NCBI GenBank assembly: GCA_050997195.1
Contig: JBPCRE010000266.1
Location: 1-34,457 of the forward strand
DNA: 34,457 nucleotides
Reading direction: 5' to 3'
Source: JACCZP01 sp050997195
GTDB taxonomy: Bacteria; Actinomycetota; Thermoleophilia; Solirubrobacterales; Thermoleophilaceae
This document shows, piece by piece, positions 7,746 through 16,359 of the stretch (its first letter is position 1; the number at the start of each line of letters is the position of its first letter). Made by a program: the position numbers and the translations under genes. The notes below the pieces were generated by a model. It was not told the origin of the DNA and ran no database searches. It saw nothing but the letters and a program-made list of their open reading frames with translations.

Positions 7746-7752
7746 CATCCGT

Positions 7753-8646
7753 ATGGCCTTCACCCTCAGACGACCACCCGCTCCTGCGCTCGACGTCGAG
7801 CCCGCTCGCGGCACCGTGGTCATCGAGCCGCGCAGGACCGGAACGGTCGAGCGTTTCCGCGAGGTCGGCCGCTACCGGGCCCTGCTGCCCTTCTTCGGGC
7901 GCCGCGCGCTCGAGAAGCTCTACATCCGCACCCATCTGGGCTGGCTGTGGATTCCCGCCCGCCCGCTGCTCGACGTGGGCCTCAAGGCCCTGATCTTCGG
8001 CGGCCTCCTCGGGGCTCCCTCCGGTGACGTGCCCTACTTCCTGTTCTTCCTGATCGGGATGATGGGCTGGACGCTGTTCGAGCAGTCGCTCATGTGGGCC
8101 ACGCGCAGCATCGAGCTCAACCGCGCGCTCATCAAGAAGCTCTACTTCCCGCGGCTCATCCTCCCCTTCGCGAACCTGGCGCCGGCTCTGGTCGAGCTCT
8201 TCCTCTATTCGATCATCCTCGCCGTGACCCTCGGGGTGTTCCTGACCATCGACGGCACGACCCACATCGCGCTCGAGCCCAGGCTCCTCCTGGCACCCCT
8301 GGGCATGCTGCTCGGAGTGCTGCTGGCCCTGGGCATCTCCTTCTGGACGGCCGTGCTCGGCGCGGCCACCCGGGACATGCGCTTCACGCTCAGCTACGTG
8401 CTCGGCGTGTGGTTCTTCCTCACCCCGGTGATCTACCCGCTGAAGAGCCTTCCGGCCGTGCTCCAGCCCTTCGCGGTGATCAACCCCATGACCCCGATCA
8501 TCGAGATGGTGAAGTGGGGAGCCATCGGGGTGGGCGAGCTCAACCTTCCCGGCCTGGCGCTGAGCGTCGGGATGATCGTCGCGGCCTGGGCCTCCGGCCT
8601 GTGGTTCTTCAGCCGGGCCGAGGCACTGTCCGTCGACCAGATGTGA
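7753..8646 (+). CDS. Wzm-like ABC-2 polysaccharide exporter permease (system 1)
   Basis: This 297-residue integral membrane protein has a cytoplasmic N-terminus of about 55 residues, then the amphipathic block LYIRTHLGWLWIPARPLLD and about six TM helices. The conserved ABC-2 region GAATRDMRFTLSYVLG is followed by FFLTPVIYPLKSLP and INPMTPIIE, all typical of Wzm/TagG-type permeases. It should pair with the ATPase at 5241-6494, the nearest orphan ATPase, to move an undecaprenyl-linked glycan across the membrane. No Shine-Dalgarno sequence precedes the ATG. The next gene starts 16 bases downstream, so it leads the second rightward operon. Confidence 0.93.
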   Translation: MAFTLRRPPAPALDVEPARGTVVIEPRRTGTVERFREVGRYRALLPFFGRRALEKLYIRTHLGWLWIPARPLLDVGLKALIFGGLLGAPSGDVPYFLFFLIGMMGWTLFEQSLMWATRSIELNRALIKKLYFPRLILPFANLAPALVELFLYSIILAVTLGVFLTIDGTTHIALEPRLLLAPLGMLLGVLLALGISFWTAVLGAATRDMRFTLSYVLGVWFFLTPVIYPLKSLPAVLQPFAVINPMTPIIEMVKWGAIGVGELNLPGLALSVGMIVAAWASGLWFFSRAEALSVDQM

Positions 8647-8662
8647 GGCGGCCGAGGCGCCG

Positions 8663-10213
8663 GTGAACGTCCTCCTCGTCATGCGCACGCCGGGGCACGC
8701 GCGCAACTTCGAGTCCACCCTGCGCCTCATGGCCGAGCGCGGCCACCGCGTGCACGTGGGGCTCGAAGCCCAGAGCCGCGCGCCGTCCCAATGGAGCGCG
8801 CTCGAGCGGCTCTCCGCCGAGCATCCCGAGATCACCTACGGTTCCGCGCCGCGCCGCAGGGACCTCTGGGCGGCCATGGCCCGCGACCTTCGCCTCTCCC
8901 TCGACTTCCTCTCCTACTTCCACCCTCGCTACGAGGACGCCCGAGGCTTCCGCGAGTGGACCGCCCGCCACGCCCCCGCGGCGATCCGCCGGCTGGCAGG
9001 CTGGCCGCTGCTCCGCACCCGGAGGGGCCGCGCCGGGCTCGCCGCGGCGCTCGGTCGTCTCGAGCGGGCCGTGCCCACCGATCCGGAGATCGACGCGTTC
9101 CTGACCGAGCGGCGCCCCGACCTCCTGCTGGTCACTCCCGTCACGGAGTTCGGCACGCCGCAGTCCGACTACCTCCGCGGCGCCCGGCGCCTCGGGATCC
9201 GCACCGGGATCTGCATCTACTCCTGGGACAATCTGACCACGGGAGGCCGGATCCGCGACGTGCCCGATCTCGTGACCGTGTGGAACGGCTACCAACACGA
9301 GGAGGCGGTCGAGCTGCATGGCATCCCCGAGGCGCGGATCGTCGCCACCGGGGCACAGGCCTGGGACCACTGGTTCGCATGGACTCCGAGCCGCGAGCGG
9401 CAGGCGTTCTGCGAGGAGGTCGGCCTGCGAGCGGATCGCCCGGTCGTGCTCTTCGTGGGCTCCTCCCCGTACGTGCGCGACGAGGTGGGCTACGTGACGG
9501 AGTGGATCGCCCGGCTTCGCGAGCGCGGAGGGGCCCTCGGCGAGGCGGGCATCCTCATCCGCCCCCACCCCCAGGGGGCCGACCGATGGGCCGGCTTCGC
9601 GCTCTCCGCGGTGGAGAACGTGGCCGTGTGGCCCGCTGGCGGTGCCGATCCGATCGGGCCCCAGGCGAAGGTCGACTACTTCGACTCGATCCACCACTGC
9701 GCGGCGGTGGTCGGCGTGAACACCACCGCCTTCGTGGAGAGCGCGGTGGTGGGCCGTCCCGTGCTCTCGTGGCTCGCCCCCGGCTTTCGCGACTCGCAGG
9801 AGGGCATGCTCCACTTCCGCTATCTGCTCGAGTCCGAGGGAGGTCCGCTCACCGTTACGCCATCGTTCGAGGAGCACGCCGACCAGCTCGCCCGCGCGCT
9901 GGGAGGGGAGTTCGACGCGGAGCGCAACCGGGCCTTCGTCCGGCGCTTCGTGCGGCCACACGGCCTGGAGGAGCCGGCCACGCCGAGGCTCGTGTCCGCC
10001 ATCGAGGGCGCGGGGGCGGGCCCCGCACCCGCACCGCGCTCAGACTCCGCGGAGACCCGGGCCCTCCGGACTGTGGTCGCCCCCGTGGCCGCCGGGTGGA
10101 GCCTCTGGGCCGACCGCGCGCGCACGGTCAAGCGCGTCCGTCGGCGAGTCCGCCGAACCCGGCGCTGGCAGCGCCGCACGGTGAGCCGAGCAGCGGAGCG
10201 GGTGATGCGGTGA
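8663..10213 (+). CDS. GT-B-like polysaccharide biosynthesis protein, first of two tandem paralogues
   Basis: The 516-residue protein begins with an N-terminal Rossmann strand MNVLLVMRTPGHARNFEST, where a Gly-containing loop follows the first strand as in GT-B enzymes. Internal landmarks are SWDNLT (187-192), ILIRPHP (297-303), DSIHHC (341-346) and GVNTTAFVESAVVGRP (351-366). The RPHP and ESAVVGRP blocks recall the CDP-glycerol glycerophosphotransferase/KpsC-like area of GT-B space, but I cannot assign a donor. The last 50 residues are very basic and may hold the enzyme on the inner membrane. It starts with GTG 16 bases after the permease gene and overlaps its paralogue by four bases. Confidence 0.85.
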   Translation: MNVLLVMRTPGHARNFESTLRLMAERGHRVHVGLEAQSRAPSQWSALERLSAEHPEITYGSAPRRRDLWAAMARDLRLSLDFLSYFHPRYEDARGFREWTARHAPAAIRRLAGWPLLRTRRGRAGLAAALGRLERAVPTDPEIDAFLTERRPDLLLVTPVTEFGTPQSDYLRGARRLGIRTGICIYSWDNLTTGGRIRDVPDLVTVWNGYQHEEAVELHGIPEARIVATGAQAWDHWFAWTPSRERQAFCEEVGLRADRPVVLFVGSSPYVRDEVGYVTEWIARLRERGGALGEAGILIRPHPQGADRWAGFALSAVENVAVWPAGGADPIGPQAKVDYFDSIHHCAAVVGVNTTAFVESAVVGRPVLSWLAPGFRDSQEGMLHFRYLLESEGGPLTVTPSFEEHADQLARALGGEFDAERNRAFVRRFVRPHGLEEPATPRLVSAIEGAGAGPAPAPRSDSAETRALRTVVAPVAAGWSLWADRARTVKRVRRRVRRTRRWQRRTVSRAAERVMR

Positions 10214-12042
10214 AGGTCCTCTTCTTCATCCGCCACGCGGGCTACATCCGCAACTTCGAGTCCACCCTGGGTGGCCTGGCCGAGCGCGGCCATCGGGTGC
10301 ACGTGGCCTTCGACGGGTCACGGGAGCTCTTCCGCGTCGGGCAGGGCACGAGCGTGATCGAACGCCTCGCGGAGGGGCACCCCGGGCTGAGCTACGGCAC
10401 GACGCCCGATCGCGAGAGCGACCCCTGGCACGTGTTCTCCGTGCGGCTGCGCCACTCGATCGACTACCTGCGCTACCTCGAGCCGCCCTACGAGAACGCG
10501 CCGAAGCTGCGGGCGCGCGCCGAGCGCCGGGCGCCGGCGCTCGTGCGCCGGGTGGCCGAGCGGCTCGTGCGCTCCCCCGTGGGCCTGCGGCCCCTCCGCG
10601 CGGTGCTGCGCGCCATGGAGCGGGCGCTGCCGCGCTCGCCGGCGGTGCGGGCCTTCCTCGAGGAGCAGGCCCCGGACACAGTGCTCGTGACCCCCCTGGT
10701 GGACGCCGGGGCGCCCCAGGCCGAGTACGTGCGGGGGGCCAGCGCGCTCGGGCTGCCCACCGGGCTCTGCGTGGCGAGCTGGGACAACCTGACCAACAAG
10801 GGCCTCATCGCGGAGGTCCCGGATCTGGTGACCGTGTGGAACCACGACCAGCGGCGCGAGGCCATCGAGCTCCACGGGGTGCCGGATGCCGCTGTGGTGG
10901 CCACGGGCGCCCAGGCCTACGACCACTGGTTCGCCTGGTCTCCGAGCAGCGACCGCGAGGCGTTCTGCGCCCGCGTGGGCCTCCCCGCCGACCGCCCGTT
11001 CCTCCTCTACCTGTGCTCCTCGGGCTTCATCGCGCCGAACGAGGCGCCCTTCGTCGAGCGCTGGGCGCGTGAGCTGCGCGAGCGCGGGGGCGAAAGACTG
11101 CGGGAGGCGGGCATCCTGATCCGCCCCCACCCCCAGAACGCTCGCCAGTGGGAGAGCTTCGACGCCTCGGGCCTCGGCCCGGTGGCCATCTTCCCGGGGG
11201 CCGGCGCCGACCCGGTCGACGCCGGCTCGAAGGCCGACTTCTACGACTCGATCCACCACTGCGTCGCGGTGGTGGGCGTGAACACGAGCGCGCTCATCGA
11301 GAGCGCCGTGGTGGGGCGCTCGGTCTACACGGTGCTCGCTCCCGAGTTCCGCGACACCCAGCGCGGAACCCTCCACTTCGACCATCTCGTGCGCGCCGGC
11401 GGAGGACTGCTGCGCGTGGCCGAGACCATGGAGCAGCATGTGGCCGAGCTCGGTGAGGCCGTGGGGCCCACGGGCGCCTCGGAGGCGCCGGCGCGGGCGT
11501 TCCTCGAGGCCTTCGTGCGCCCGCACGGGCTGGACGTGGCGGCCACCCCGCGGCTCGTGGCGGCCATCGAGGGCCTCGCCGCCGGCGGTCGGCGAGCCTC
11601 CGTGCGAGCGCCGGTGTGGGCACCGCTCTTCCGGGCCGTCCTCACGCCGCTCGTGCACCTGAGCCACATCCACCACCGCCGTCTCGAGCTGACCCGGGCC
11701 GGCGCCCGGCGCCTGCTGGCCGTCGGTCCGGTGCGGCGCCTCCTGGTCGGCGTCGTGGGCCCGGGGCTGAAGGTGCTCACGCAGCGGGCCACCACGAACG
11801 GCCAGGGGCCACCGGCCGACGCCGGGACGGCGCCGGGCGCCGGGGGCTTGGCCGTCCGGGCGGCCGGAGCGGTGCTGGCGGTGCCGCCCGTGCGCTGGTT
11901 CGTGACCCGGTACGTGTCGGTGATCGCTCGGGAGCTGAACCGGGCCGTGCGCGCCGATACGGACGGCGCCGGGAGCGAAGACGGTGCGCCCGCGCCGACC
12001 GAGGAGCGTCCCCGCTCCTCCGTGCCGAGCGGGTCGCGATGA
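10210..12042 (+). CDS. GT-B-like polysaccharide biosynthesis protein, second tandem paralogue with long C-terminal extension
   Basis: At 610 residues it aligns with the preceding gene along nearly its whole core. It shares RNFESTL near the N-terminus, SWDNLT, ATGAQAYDHWFAWSPS, ILIRPHP, DSIHHC and VGVNTSALIESAVVG. The start is GTG inside the previous stop (GTGA). It differs in a C-terminal extension of roughly 140 residues, with a basic, amphipathic, helical-looking stretch (LVHLSHIHHRRLELTRAG) and later a more hydrophobic stretch around AVRAAGAVLAVPPVRWFV. This could be a membrane-associating tail. The pair probably arose by duplication and may add successive units of one repeat. Donor and linkage are unknown. 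Confidence 0.85.
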   Translation: MKVLFFIRHAGYIRNFESTLGGLAERGHRVHVAFDGSRELFRVGQGTSVIERLAEGHPGLSYGTTPDRESDPWHVFSVRLRHSIDYLRYLEPPYENAPKLRARAERRAPALVRRVAERLVRSPVGLRPLRAVLRAMERALPRSPAVRAFLEEQAPDTVLVTPLVDAGAPQAEYVRGASALGLPTGLCVASWDNLTNKGLIAEVPDLVTVWNHDQRREAIELHGVPDAAVVATGAQAYDHWFAWSPSSDREAFCARVGLPADRPFLLYLCSSGFIAPNEAPFVERWARELRERGGERLREAGILIRPHPQNARQWESFDASGLGPVAIFPGAGADPVDAGSKADFYDSIHHCVAVVGVNTSALIESAVVGRSVYTVLAPEFRDTQRGTLHFDHLVRAGGGLLRVAETMEQHVAELGEAVGPTGASEAPARAFLEAFVRPHGLDVAATPRLVAAIEGLAAGGRRASVRAPVWAPLFRAVLTPLVHLSHIHHRRLELTRAGARRLLAVGPVRRLLVGVVGPGLKVLTQRATTNGQGPPADAGTAPGAGGLAVRAAGAVLAVPPVRWFVTRYVSVIARELNRAVRADTDGAGSEDGAPAPTEERPRSSVPSGSR

Positions 12043-13049
12043 GCGACTCGGCGACCACCTCCGAGGCCACGGCCTTCGGCGCCTACGAGTGGATCCGCCG
12101 GCGGCTCGTGGCCGTCGTGGGCGAGGAGGGGCTCGAGGACGGCCTCGGCACGGCGGGGTACCTCAGCGAGGCCTCGCCGCTCGTGATGGAGCGTCTGCGC
12201 CACCACTGCCACCACCTCGGCGGCGACGGTCCCGGCGCCTACCCGTCCCCCGCGGCCGGCGAGGAGGTCCTTCGCCGCGTCGACGCCCTCGCGGAGGTGG
12301 CCACGCGCGAGCTTCTCGCCCCCGAGCCGCCGATCCTCGGTGCCTTTGGCGCCGAGGCCCGTGGCGGCTTCCACAACCGCGACACGCTCGCCTTCGCGGA
12401 GGCGCTCGTGGGACTCGAGCAGGGCGGGGCGCTCGGCCACGTGCGCTCGGGCCACGAGCGGCGGGTGGTCCTCGAGCTCGGCGGGGGCTTCGGCGGCTTC
12501 GCTCGAGCGCTGGGGGCGCTCTGCCCGAGCGTGACCTACGTGATCGCCGACCGCCCCGGGCGTTTCCTGCTCTCCGCTCCCTACCTCATGACGGCGTTCC
12601 CAGGAGCGCGCGTGCACGTTCACGACCCCGCCGCCCCCGAGGAGACCCGCGAGCGCATGGGCGACGCCGATCTCGTGCTCGTCTCGGAGGATCACCTGGC
12701 CGGGGCCGAGCTGGGGCCGGTGGACCTGACCGTGGCCGTTGGCTCCCTGGACCGTCTCGGGCCCGACCGCATCGAGGCCCTGGTCGAGCGCGCGCGGGAG
12801 CTTAAGAGCGCGTTCCTCTACGCCCTCGTGCGCACGGGCGCCGGCGTGGAGCAGGACGCGCTCGAGCGGGTGCGCGCCGCGGTGGAGCGCCGCTTCTGGC
12901 TCCAGGAGACGCCCGTCGTGGACCGGCGCTTCCGCCGCATGCTCGACGACCTCGACCGTCCGAGGCGTAAGGTGGCTCGCCCCGATCGCGCTCCCCGCGA
13001 GGGCCTCGAGCACGACCACCTGCTGGGGTGGAGGCGGCTGCTCCCGTGA
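12039..13049 (+). CDS. Putative sugar O-methyltransferase
   Basis: The product has 336 residues. A helical N-terminal region ends in EARGGFHNRDTLAFAEAL, which precedes an AdoMet-binding motif VVLELGGGFGGFARAL and an acidic second-strand end (VIADRPG). This arrangement is that of the putative sugar O-methyltransferases found in surface polysaccharide clusters. The ATG overlaps the upstream stop (ATGA), and the following GT2 gene starts inside its own stop. It would methylate a sugar hydroxyl in the cytoplasm, possibly at the chain end. The family call is from motif order and is moderately sure; which sugar is methylated cannot be said. Confidence 0.82.
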   Translation: MSDSATTSEATAFGAYEWIRRRLVAVVGEEGLEDGLGTAGYLSEASPLVMERLRHHCHHLGGDGPGAYPSPAAGEEVLRRVDALAEVATRELLAPEPPILGAFGAEARGGFHNRDTLAFAEALVGLEQGGALGHVRSGHERRVVLELGGGFGGFARALGALCPSVTYVIADRPGRFLLSAPYLMTAFPGARVHVHDPAAPEETRERMGDADLVLVSEDHLAGAELGPVDLTVAVGSLDRLGPDRIEALVERARELKSAFLYALVRTGAGVEQDALERVRAAVERRFWLQETPVVDRRFRRMLDDLDRPRRKVARPDRAPREGLEHDHLLGWRRLLP

Positions 13050-14296
13050 GCCCCCGCGTGGTCATCGGCGGCATGGTCAAGGACTGGGACGACCACGTGG
13101 CCATCGCCATCGAGTCCCTGCTCTCGCAGACCTATCGCGACTTCCGCCTCTTCCTCGTCGACGACGGCTCGACGGGTCGCATGCCCGAGATCGTGGGTGC
13201 CTACGCCGAGCGCGACCCGCGCATCCACTACGTGCGCAACGTGGGCAACGTGGGCACCATCCGCAACTGGCGCAAGGTGTTCAACCTGGCGCGGGAGACC
13301 CATCCCGAGGCCGAGTACTTCACGTGGGCCACCGACCACGACGTGTGGCACCCGCGCTTTCTCGAGCGGATGGTGGCCGAGCTCGACGCCTGGCCCGAGG
13401 TGGTGGGCGCCTACCCCCTGAACGTGCGCGTCTCCGAGTCCGGCGCGATCATGCAGCTGCCCTGGGCCTTCGACACCTTCGGGATGAGCGACGTGCGCGA
13501 GCGCCTGCGCACGGTCTCGGGGGGGATGGTGGCCGGGGACATGGTCTACGCGCTCTTCCGCATCCCGGCGCTGGCTCAGGCGGGGATCTTCCGGGGGGTG
13601 ATCGGCCCGGACCGCATGACCATGGAGGAGGTCTCGCTCTACGGGCAGTACAAGCAGGTGCCCGAGGTGCTGTGGTACCGGCGCTTTCGTTGGGAGGTCA
13701 AGGCCTCCGCGCAGCGGGCGAAGTTCTACCCCGAGGGCATCCCCCTCTACTCCTACCTCCCCTGGTGGGCACAGCACGGCGGCGCGCTGGCCTACAACCT
13801 CGTGGTGCGCGGCATCGGACGCCCGCAGATCTCCCGCTCGACGGGAGCGCTGGTGGCCGCCACCTACCTCAACGCCAACGCGCCCCGCTACGCGAAGCGC
13901 AAGGTGCTGAAGCGCGTGGGGAGGATGCGCCGCGCGGTGCTCGGACCGGTGGGGAGCGCGGTCAAGATCGCGCGCTTCGTGCTCGGTCAGACCCTCTCCC
14001 ACCTCACCGGCACCGAGTTCGTCCATCCCGGCGGACCCGATCCCGCCGAGCGCTACGTGGCTCTCAACCGCACCCGCGAGCGCGGGCCGGTGAAGCGCGA
14101 GCCCGGCCGCCTCGGGCGCGCGCTCATCCGCCTGCGCGATCGCCGGCTGACGGCGCAGCCGCAGCCGACCGCGGGTGTTGGCCTCCCCGAGGCCCATCGT
14201 GCGCCGGGCGCCGACGGCGACGCTGGGCTCGAGGCCGTCGCCGGCGACGGCGCGGTGGACCCCGCCGCCGATCCCGCCGTGGCCACGCCGAGCTGA
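13046..14296 (+). CDS. GT2 family glycosyltransferase, paralogue A
   Basis: This inverting GT-A glycosyltransferase has about 416 residues. The nucleotide-binding strand FLVDDGST ends near residue 43, and the DXD-type metal motif is in WATDHDVW (DHD at 97-99). PGWG-type blocks are replaced by VAGDMVYALFR and GPDRMTMEEVSLYG. The C-terminal third has basic helical segments (KRKVLKRVGRMRR) and an Ala/Pro-rich tail. It is clearly paralogous to 18535-19530, sharing NWR+VF, HPEAEYF/HPGAPYF, DHD and YLPWW at matching places. GTG at 13046 gives the four-base GTGA overlap used throughout this operon; an in-frame GTG at 13028 is the alternative. Confidence 0.9.
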   Translation: MSPRVVIGGMVKDWDDHVAIAIESLLSQTYRDFRLFLVDDGSTGRMPEIVGAYAERDPRIHYVRNVGNVGTIRNWRKVFNLARETHPEAEYFTWATDHDVWHPRFLERMVAELDAWPEVVGAYPLNVRVSESGAIMQLPWAFDTFGMSDVRERLRTVSGGMVAGDMVYALFRIPALAQAGIFRGVIGPDRMTMEEVSLYGQYKQVPEVLWYRRFRWEVKASAQRAKFYPEGIPLYSYLPWWAQHGGALAYNLVVRGIGRPQISRSTGALVAATYLNANAPRYAKRKVLKRVGRMRRAVLGPVGSAVKIARFVLGQTLSHLTGTEFVHPGGPDPAERYVALNRTRERGPVKREPGRLGRALIRLRDRRLTAQPQPTAGVGLPEAHRAPGADGDAGLEAVAGDGAVDPAADPAVATPS

Positions 14297-14339
14297 GGAC
14301 ACCGGCCCATCCCGTGACCCCGATACGTTTGCCGAGGCT

Positions 14340-15449
14340 ATGAACGACTCAACGGACTCCAAGACCATGGACCTTCCCGGGCGCGACGTGCGCTCCAACG
14401 GTCTCGTCGCCCAGGCGCCGAGCCCCGCCCAAACCATCCTCGTGGCCGGCGGCGCCGGCTACATCGGCGCGGTGCTCGTGCCCCGCCTCCTCGAGCGCGG
14501 CTACCGCGTGCGCGTGCTCGATCGCTTCTACTGGGGCGAGGAGCCGCTCGCGAGGGTCAGCGAGCGCGTGGAGCTCGTTCACGCCGACGTGCGCGACATT
14601 CCCGCCTCGGCCCTCGACGGGATCGACGGGGTGATCAACCTCTCCGGCCTCTCGAACGACCCCACGGCGGAGTTCGATCCGGAGGCCAACTGGCAGATGA
14701 ACGCCGTGGCCACCGCCGAGATGGGCCGGGCGTGCGTGGATCGGGGCATCGAACGCCTCGTGTTCGCCTCCTCCTGCTCGCTCTACGACGGGCTGCCGCC
14801 CGGCATGCACGACGAGACGGCGGCCATCAAGCCGCGCGGGGCCTACGCCACCTCTAAGCGCTACGGCGAGGAGCAGCTCTTGAAGCTGGTCGACGAGGGC
14901 CTCGTGCCCGTGTGCCTGCGCAACGGCACGGTGTACGGCCACTCGCCGCGCATGCGCTTCGACCTCGTGGTGAACACGTTCGTCAAGGACGCGCTGCTCG
15001 GTGGGCAGCTCCTCCTCCACGGCGGGGGATGGATGTGGCGGCCGCTGGTGGACGTCCGCGACGTCTCCGACGCCATGATCGCCGCCTTCGAGGCGCCGGC
15101 GGACCTCGTGCGCGGAGAGATCTTCAACGTGCTGCACTCGAACTACCAGATTCGCGAGCTGGCCATGCTCGTGGCGGGATCGGTCCAGCTCCTCGGCCGG
15201 CCGGTCACGCTCAAGGAGGTGGAGGCCCCGAGTCTGACGCGCGACTACGAGTGCTCCAACGCGAAGCTCGCCTCCACGCTCGGGTTCAACCCGAGTCGCT
15301 CCGTGGTGGAGGCGGTGGCCGATCTGCTCGCGGCCATCGACGTGGAGGACCGTGCCTCGCTCACCGACCCCCGCCACTACAACATCCGGTGGCTCGAGCT
15401 GCTCCAGGAGCTGAAGCCGCGCATCGAGGCGCTCGGCTCCGTGCTGTGA
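14340..15449 (+). CDS. NAD-dependent epimerase/dehydratase (extended SDR)
   Basis: The product has 369 residues. A 30-residue non-conserved lead is followed by the Rossmann motif GGAGYIG at 37-43, a catalytic-Ser region SSCSLYDG and the YATSK active-site pair. VYGHSPRMRFDLVVN and the late block YECSNAKLASTLGF are typical of nucleotide-sugar epimerases. It lacks the TDEVYG signature of RmlB, so I do not call it dTDP-glucose 4,6-dehydratase. It would make or convert a nucleotide sugar for the neighbouring transferases. A 43-base gap separates it from the GT2 gene; AT-poor DNA there gives no clear promoter. An RmlD-like gene overlaps its stop by four bases. Confidence 0.9.
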   Translation: MNDSTDSKTMDLPGRDVRSNGLVAQAPSPAQTILVAGGAGYIGAVLVPRLLERGYRVRVLDRFYWGEEPLARVSERVELVHADVRDIPASALDGIDGVINLSGLSNDPTAEFDPEANWQMNAVATAEMGRACVDRGIERLVFASSCSLYDGLPPGMHDETAAIKPRGAYATSKRYGEEQLLKLVDEGLVPVCLRNGTVYGHSPRMRFDLVVNTFVKDALLGGQLLLHGGGWMWRPLVDVRDVSDAMIAAFEAPADLVRGEIFNVLHSNYQIRELAMLVAGSVQLLGRPVTLKEVEAPSLTRDYECSNAKLASTLGFNPSRSVVEAVADLLAAIDVEDRASLTDPRHYNIRWLELLQELKPRIEALGSVL

Positions 15450-16342
15450 GCCTCGGCTCGGTGCTCATCACCGGCGGCGGCGGCCAGCTGGCCTCCGACC
15501 TCGAGGCCCAGCTCGGCGAATCGGGCACCCCCGTCTCCGCCCACCCCCGCTCGACGCTCGACATCACCGACGACGCGGCGGTGGAGCGCGCCCTCGAGGA
15601 GACGGCGCCCACCGTCGTCTTCAACTGCGCGGCCTTCCACAACGTGGAGGTGTGCGAGCGCGAGGAGGACACGTCCTTCGCGGTGAACGCGCGGGCGGTG
15701 AAGCGCCTCGGCGAGCGCTGCGCCGGGCACGGCGCGAAGCTCGTGCACCTGAGCACCAACTACGTGTTCGACGGCACGGCGTCCGAGCCGTACCCGGAGG
15801 ATCACCTCCCGAACCCGAGGAGCATCTACGCCCTGTCGAAGCTCGCGGGCGAGTACGCGGCCATGGCCTACGCGCCGGGCGCGCTCGTGGTGCGAGGCGC
15901 CGGCCTCTACGGGCTCCACGGCAGCGCATCGAAGGGCGGAAACTTCGTGACCAAGGCGCTCGGCCGGGCGCGCGAGCAGGGCGCCCTGCGCATGGTGGCC
16001 GACCAGCGCCTCTCGCCCACCTTCACCGCCCACCTGGCGCGCGCGGTCATCGAGGCGGTGGAGCGCGAGGCCGGCGGCGTGCTGCACCTCACGGCCTCGG
16101 GCGCGTGCTCGTGGTTCGAGTTCACCCAGGCGATCATGGAGCTGGCCGGCATCGAGGTGCCGATCGAGGCGGTGGAGACCACGCGGGCGCCGGGCGCCGC
16201 CGACCGCCCCCTGAACGGCGTGCTGGCGCGCCCGGCGGCGGACGTGGTCGGCGTGGCGGTGCTGCCGCACTGGCGGGAGGCGCTCGAGGACTACATGGAC
16301 CGTGCCGGCCTCACCGCATCGGCGCTTACTCCGCCCGGCTGA
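15446..16342 (+). CDS. RmlD-like dTDP-4-dehydrorhamnose reductase family protein
   Basis: At 298 residues it matches the usual RmlD length. It has GGGGQL (10-15), the variant block NCAAFHNVEVCE where RmlD normally has NAAAYTAVDKAE, STNYVFDG at 103-110, and the active-site YALSK at 128-132 followed by LAGE. The classic enzyme makes dTDP-L-rhamnose, the last step of the Rml pathway, and rmlC is present at 22145-22702. RmlA and RmlB are not seen, so either they lie elsewhere or this is a related 4-keto reductase. GTG overlaps the upstream stop (GTGA). An imperfect 14-base direct repeat spans the junction (15432-15445 and 15452-15465). Confidence 0.87.
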   Translation: MSLGSVLITGGGGQLASDLEAQLGESGTPVSAHPRSTLDITDDAAVERALEETAPTVVFNCAAFHNVEVCEREEDTSFAVNARAVKRLGERCAGHGAKLVHLSTNYVFDGTASEPYPEDHLPNPRSIYALSKLAGEYAAMAYAPGALVVRGAGLYGLHGSASKGGNFVTKALGRAREQGALRMVADQRLSPTFTAHLARAVIEAVEREAGGVLHLTASGACSWFEFTQAIMELAGIEVPIEAVETTRAPGAADRPLNGVLARPAADVVGVAVLPHWREALEDYMDRAGLTASALTPPG

Positions 16343-16359
16343 GGCAAGCGTTGCCCGGA

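Noticed and set aside
11325..14437. Minus-strand open frames of 564 and 539 residues
   Set aside because: They lie opposite the GT-B paralogue, methyltransferase and GT2 genes and show His/Arg/Gly-rich shadow composition with no domain.
14340..15449. Assignment as RmlB (dTDP-glucose 4,6-dehydratase)
   Set aside because: It lacks the TDEVYG signature and has SSCSLYDG instead; a general nucleotide-sugar epimerase call is safer.
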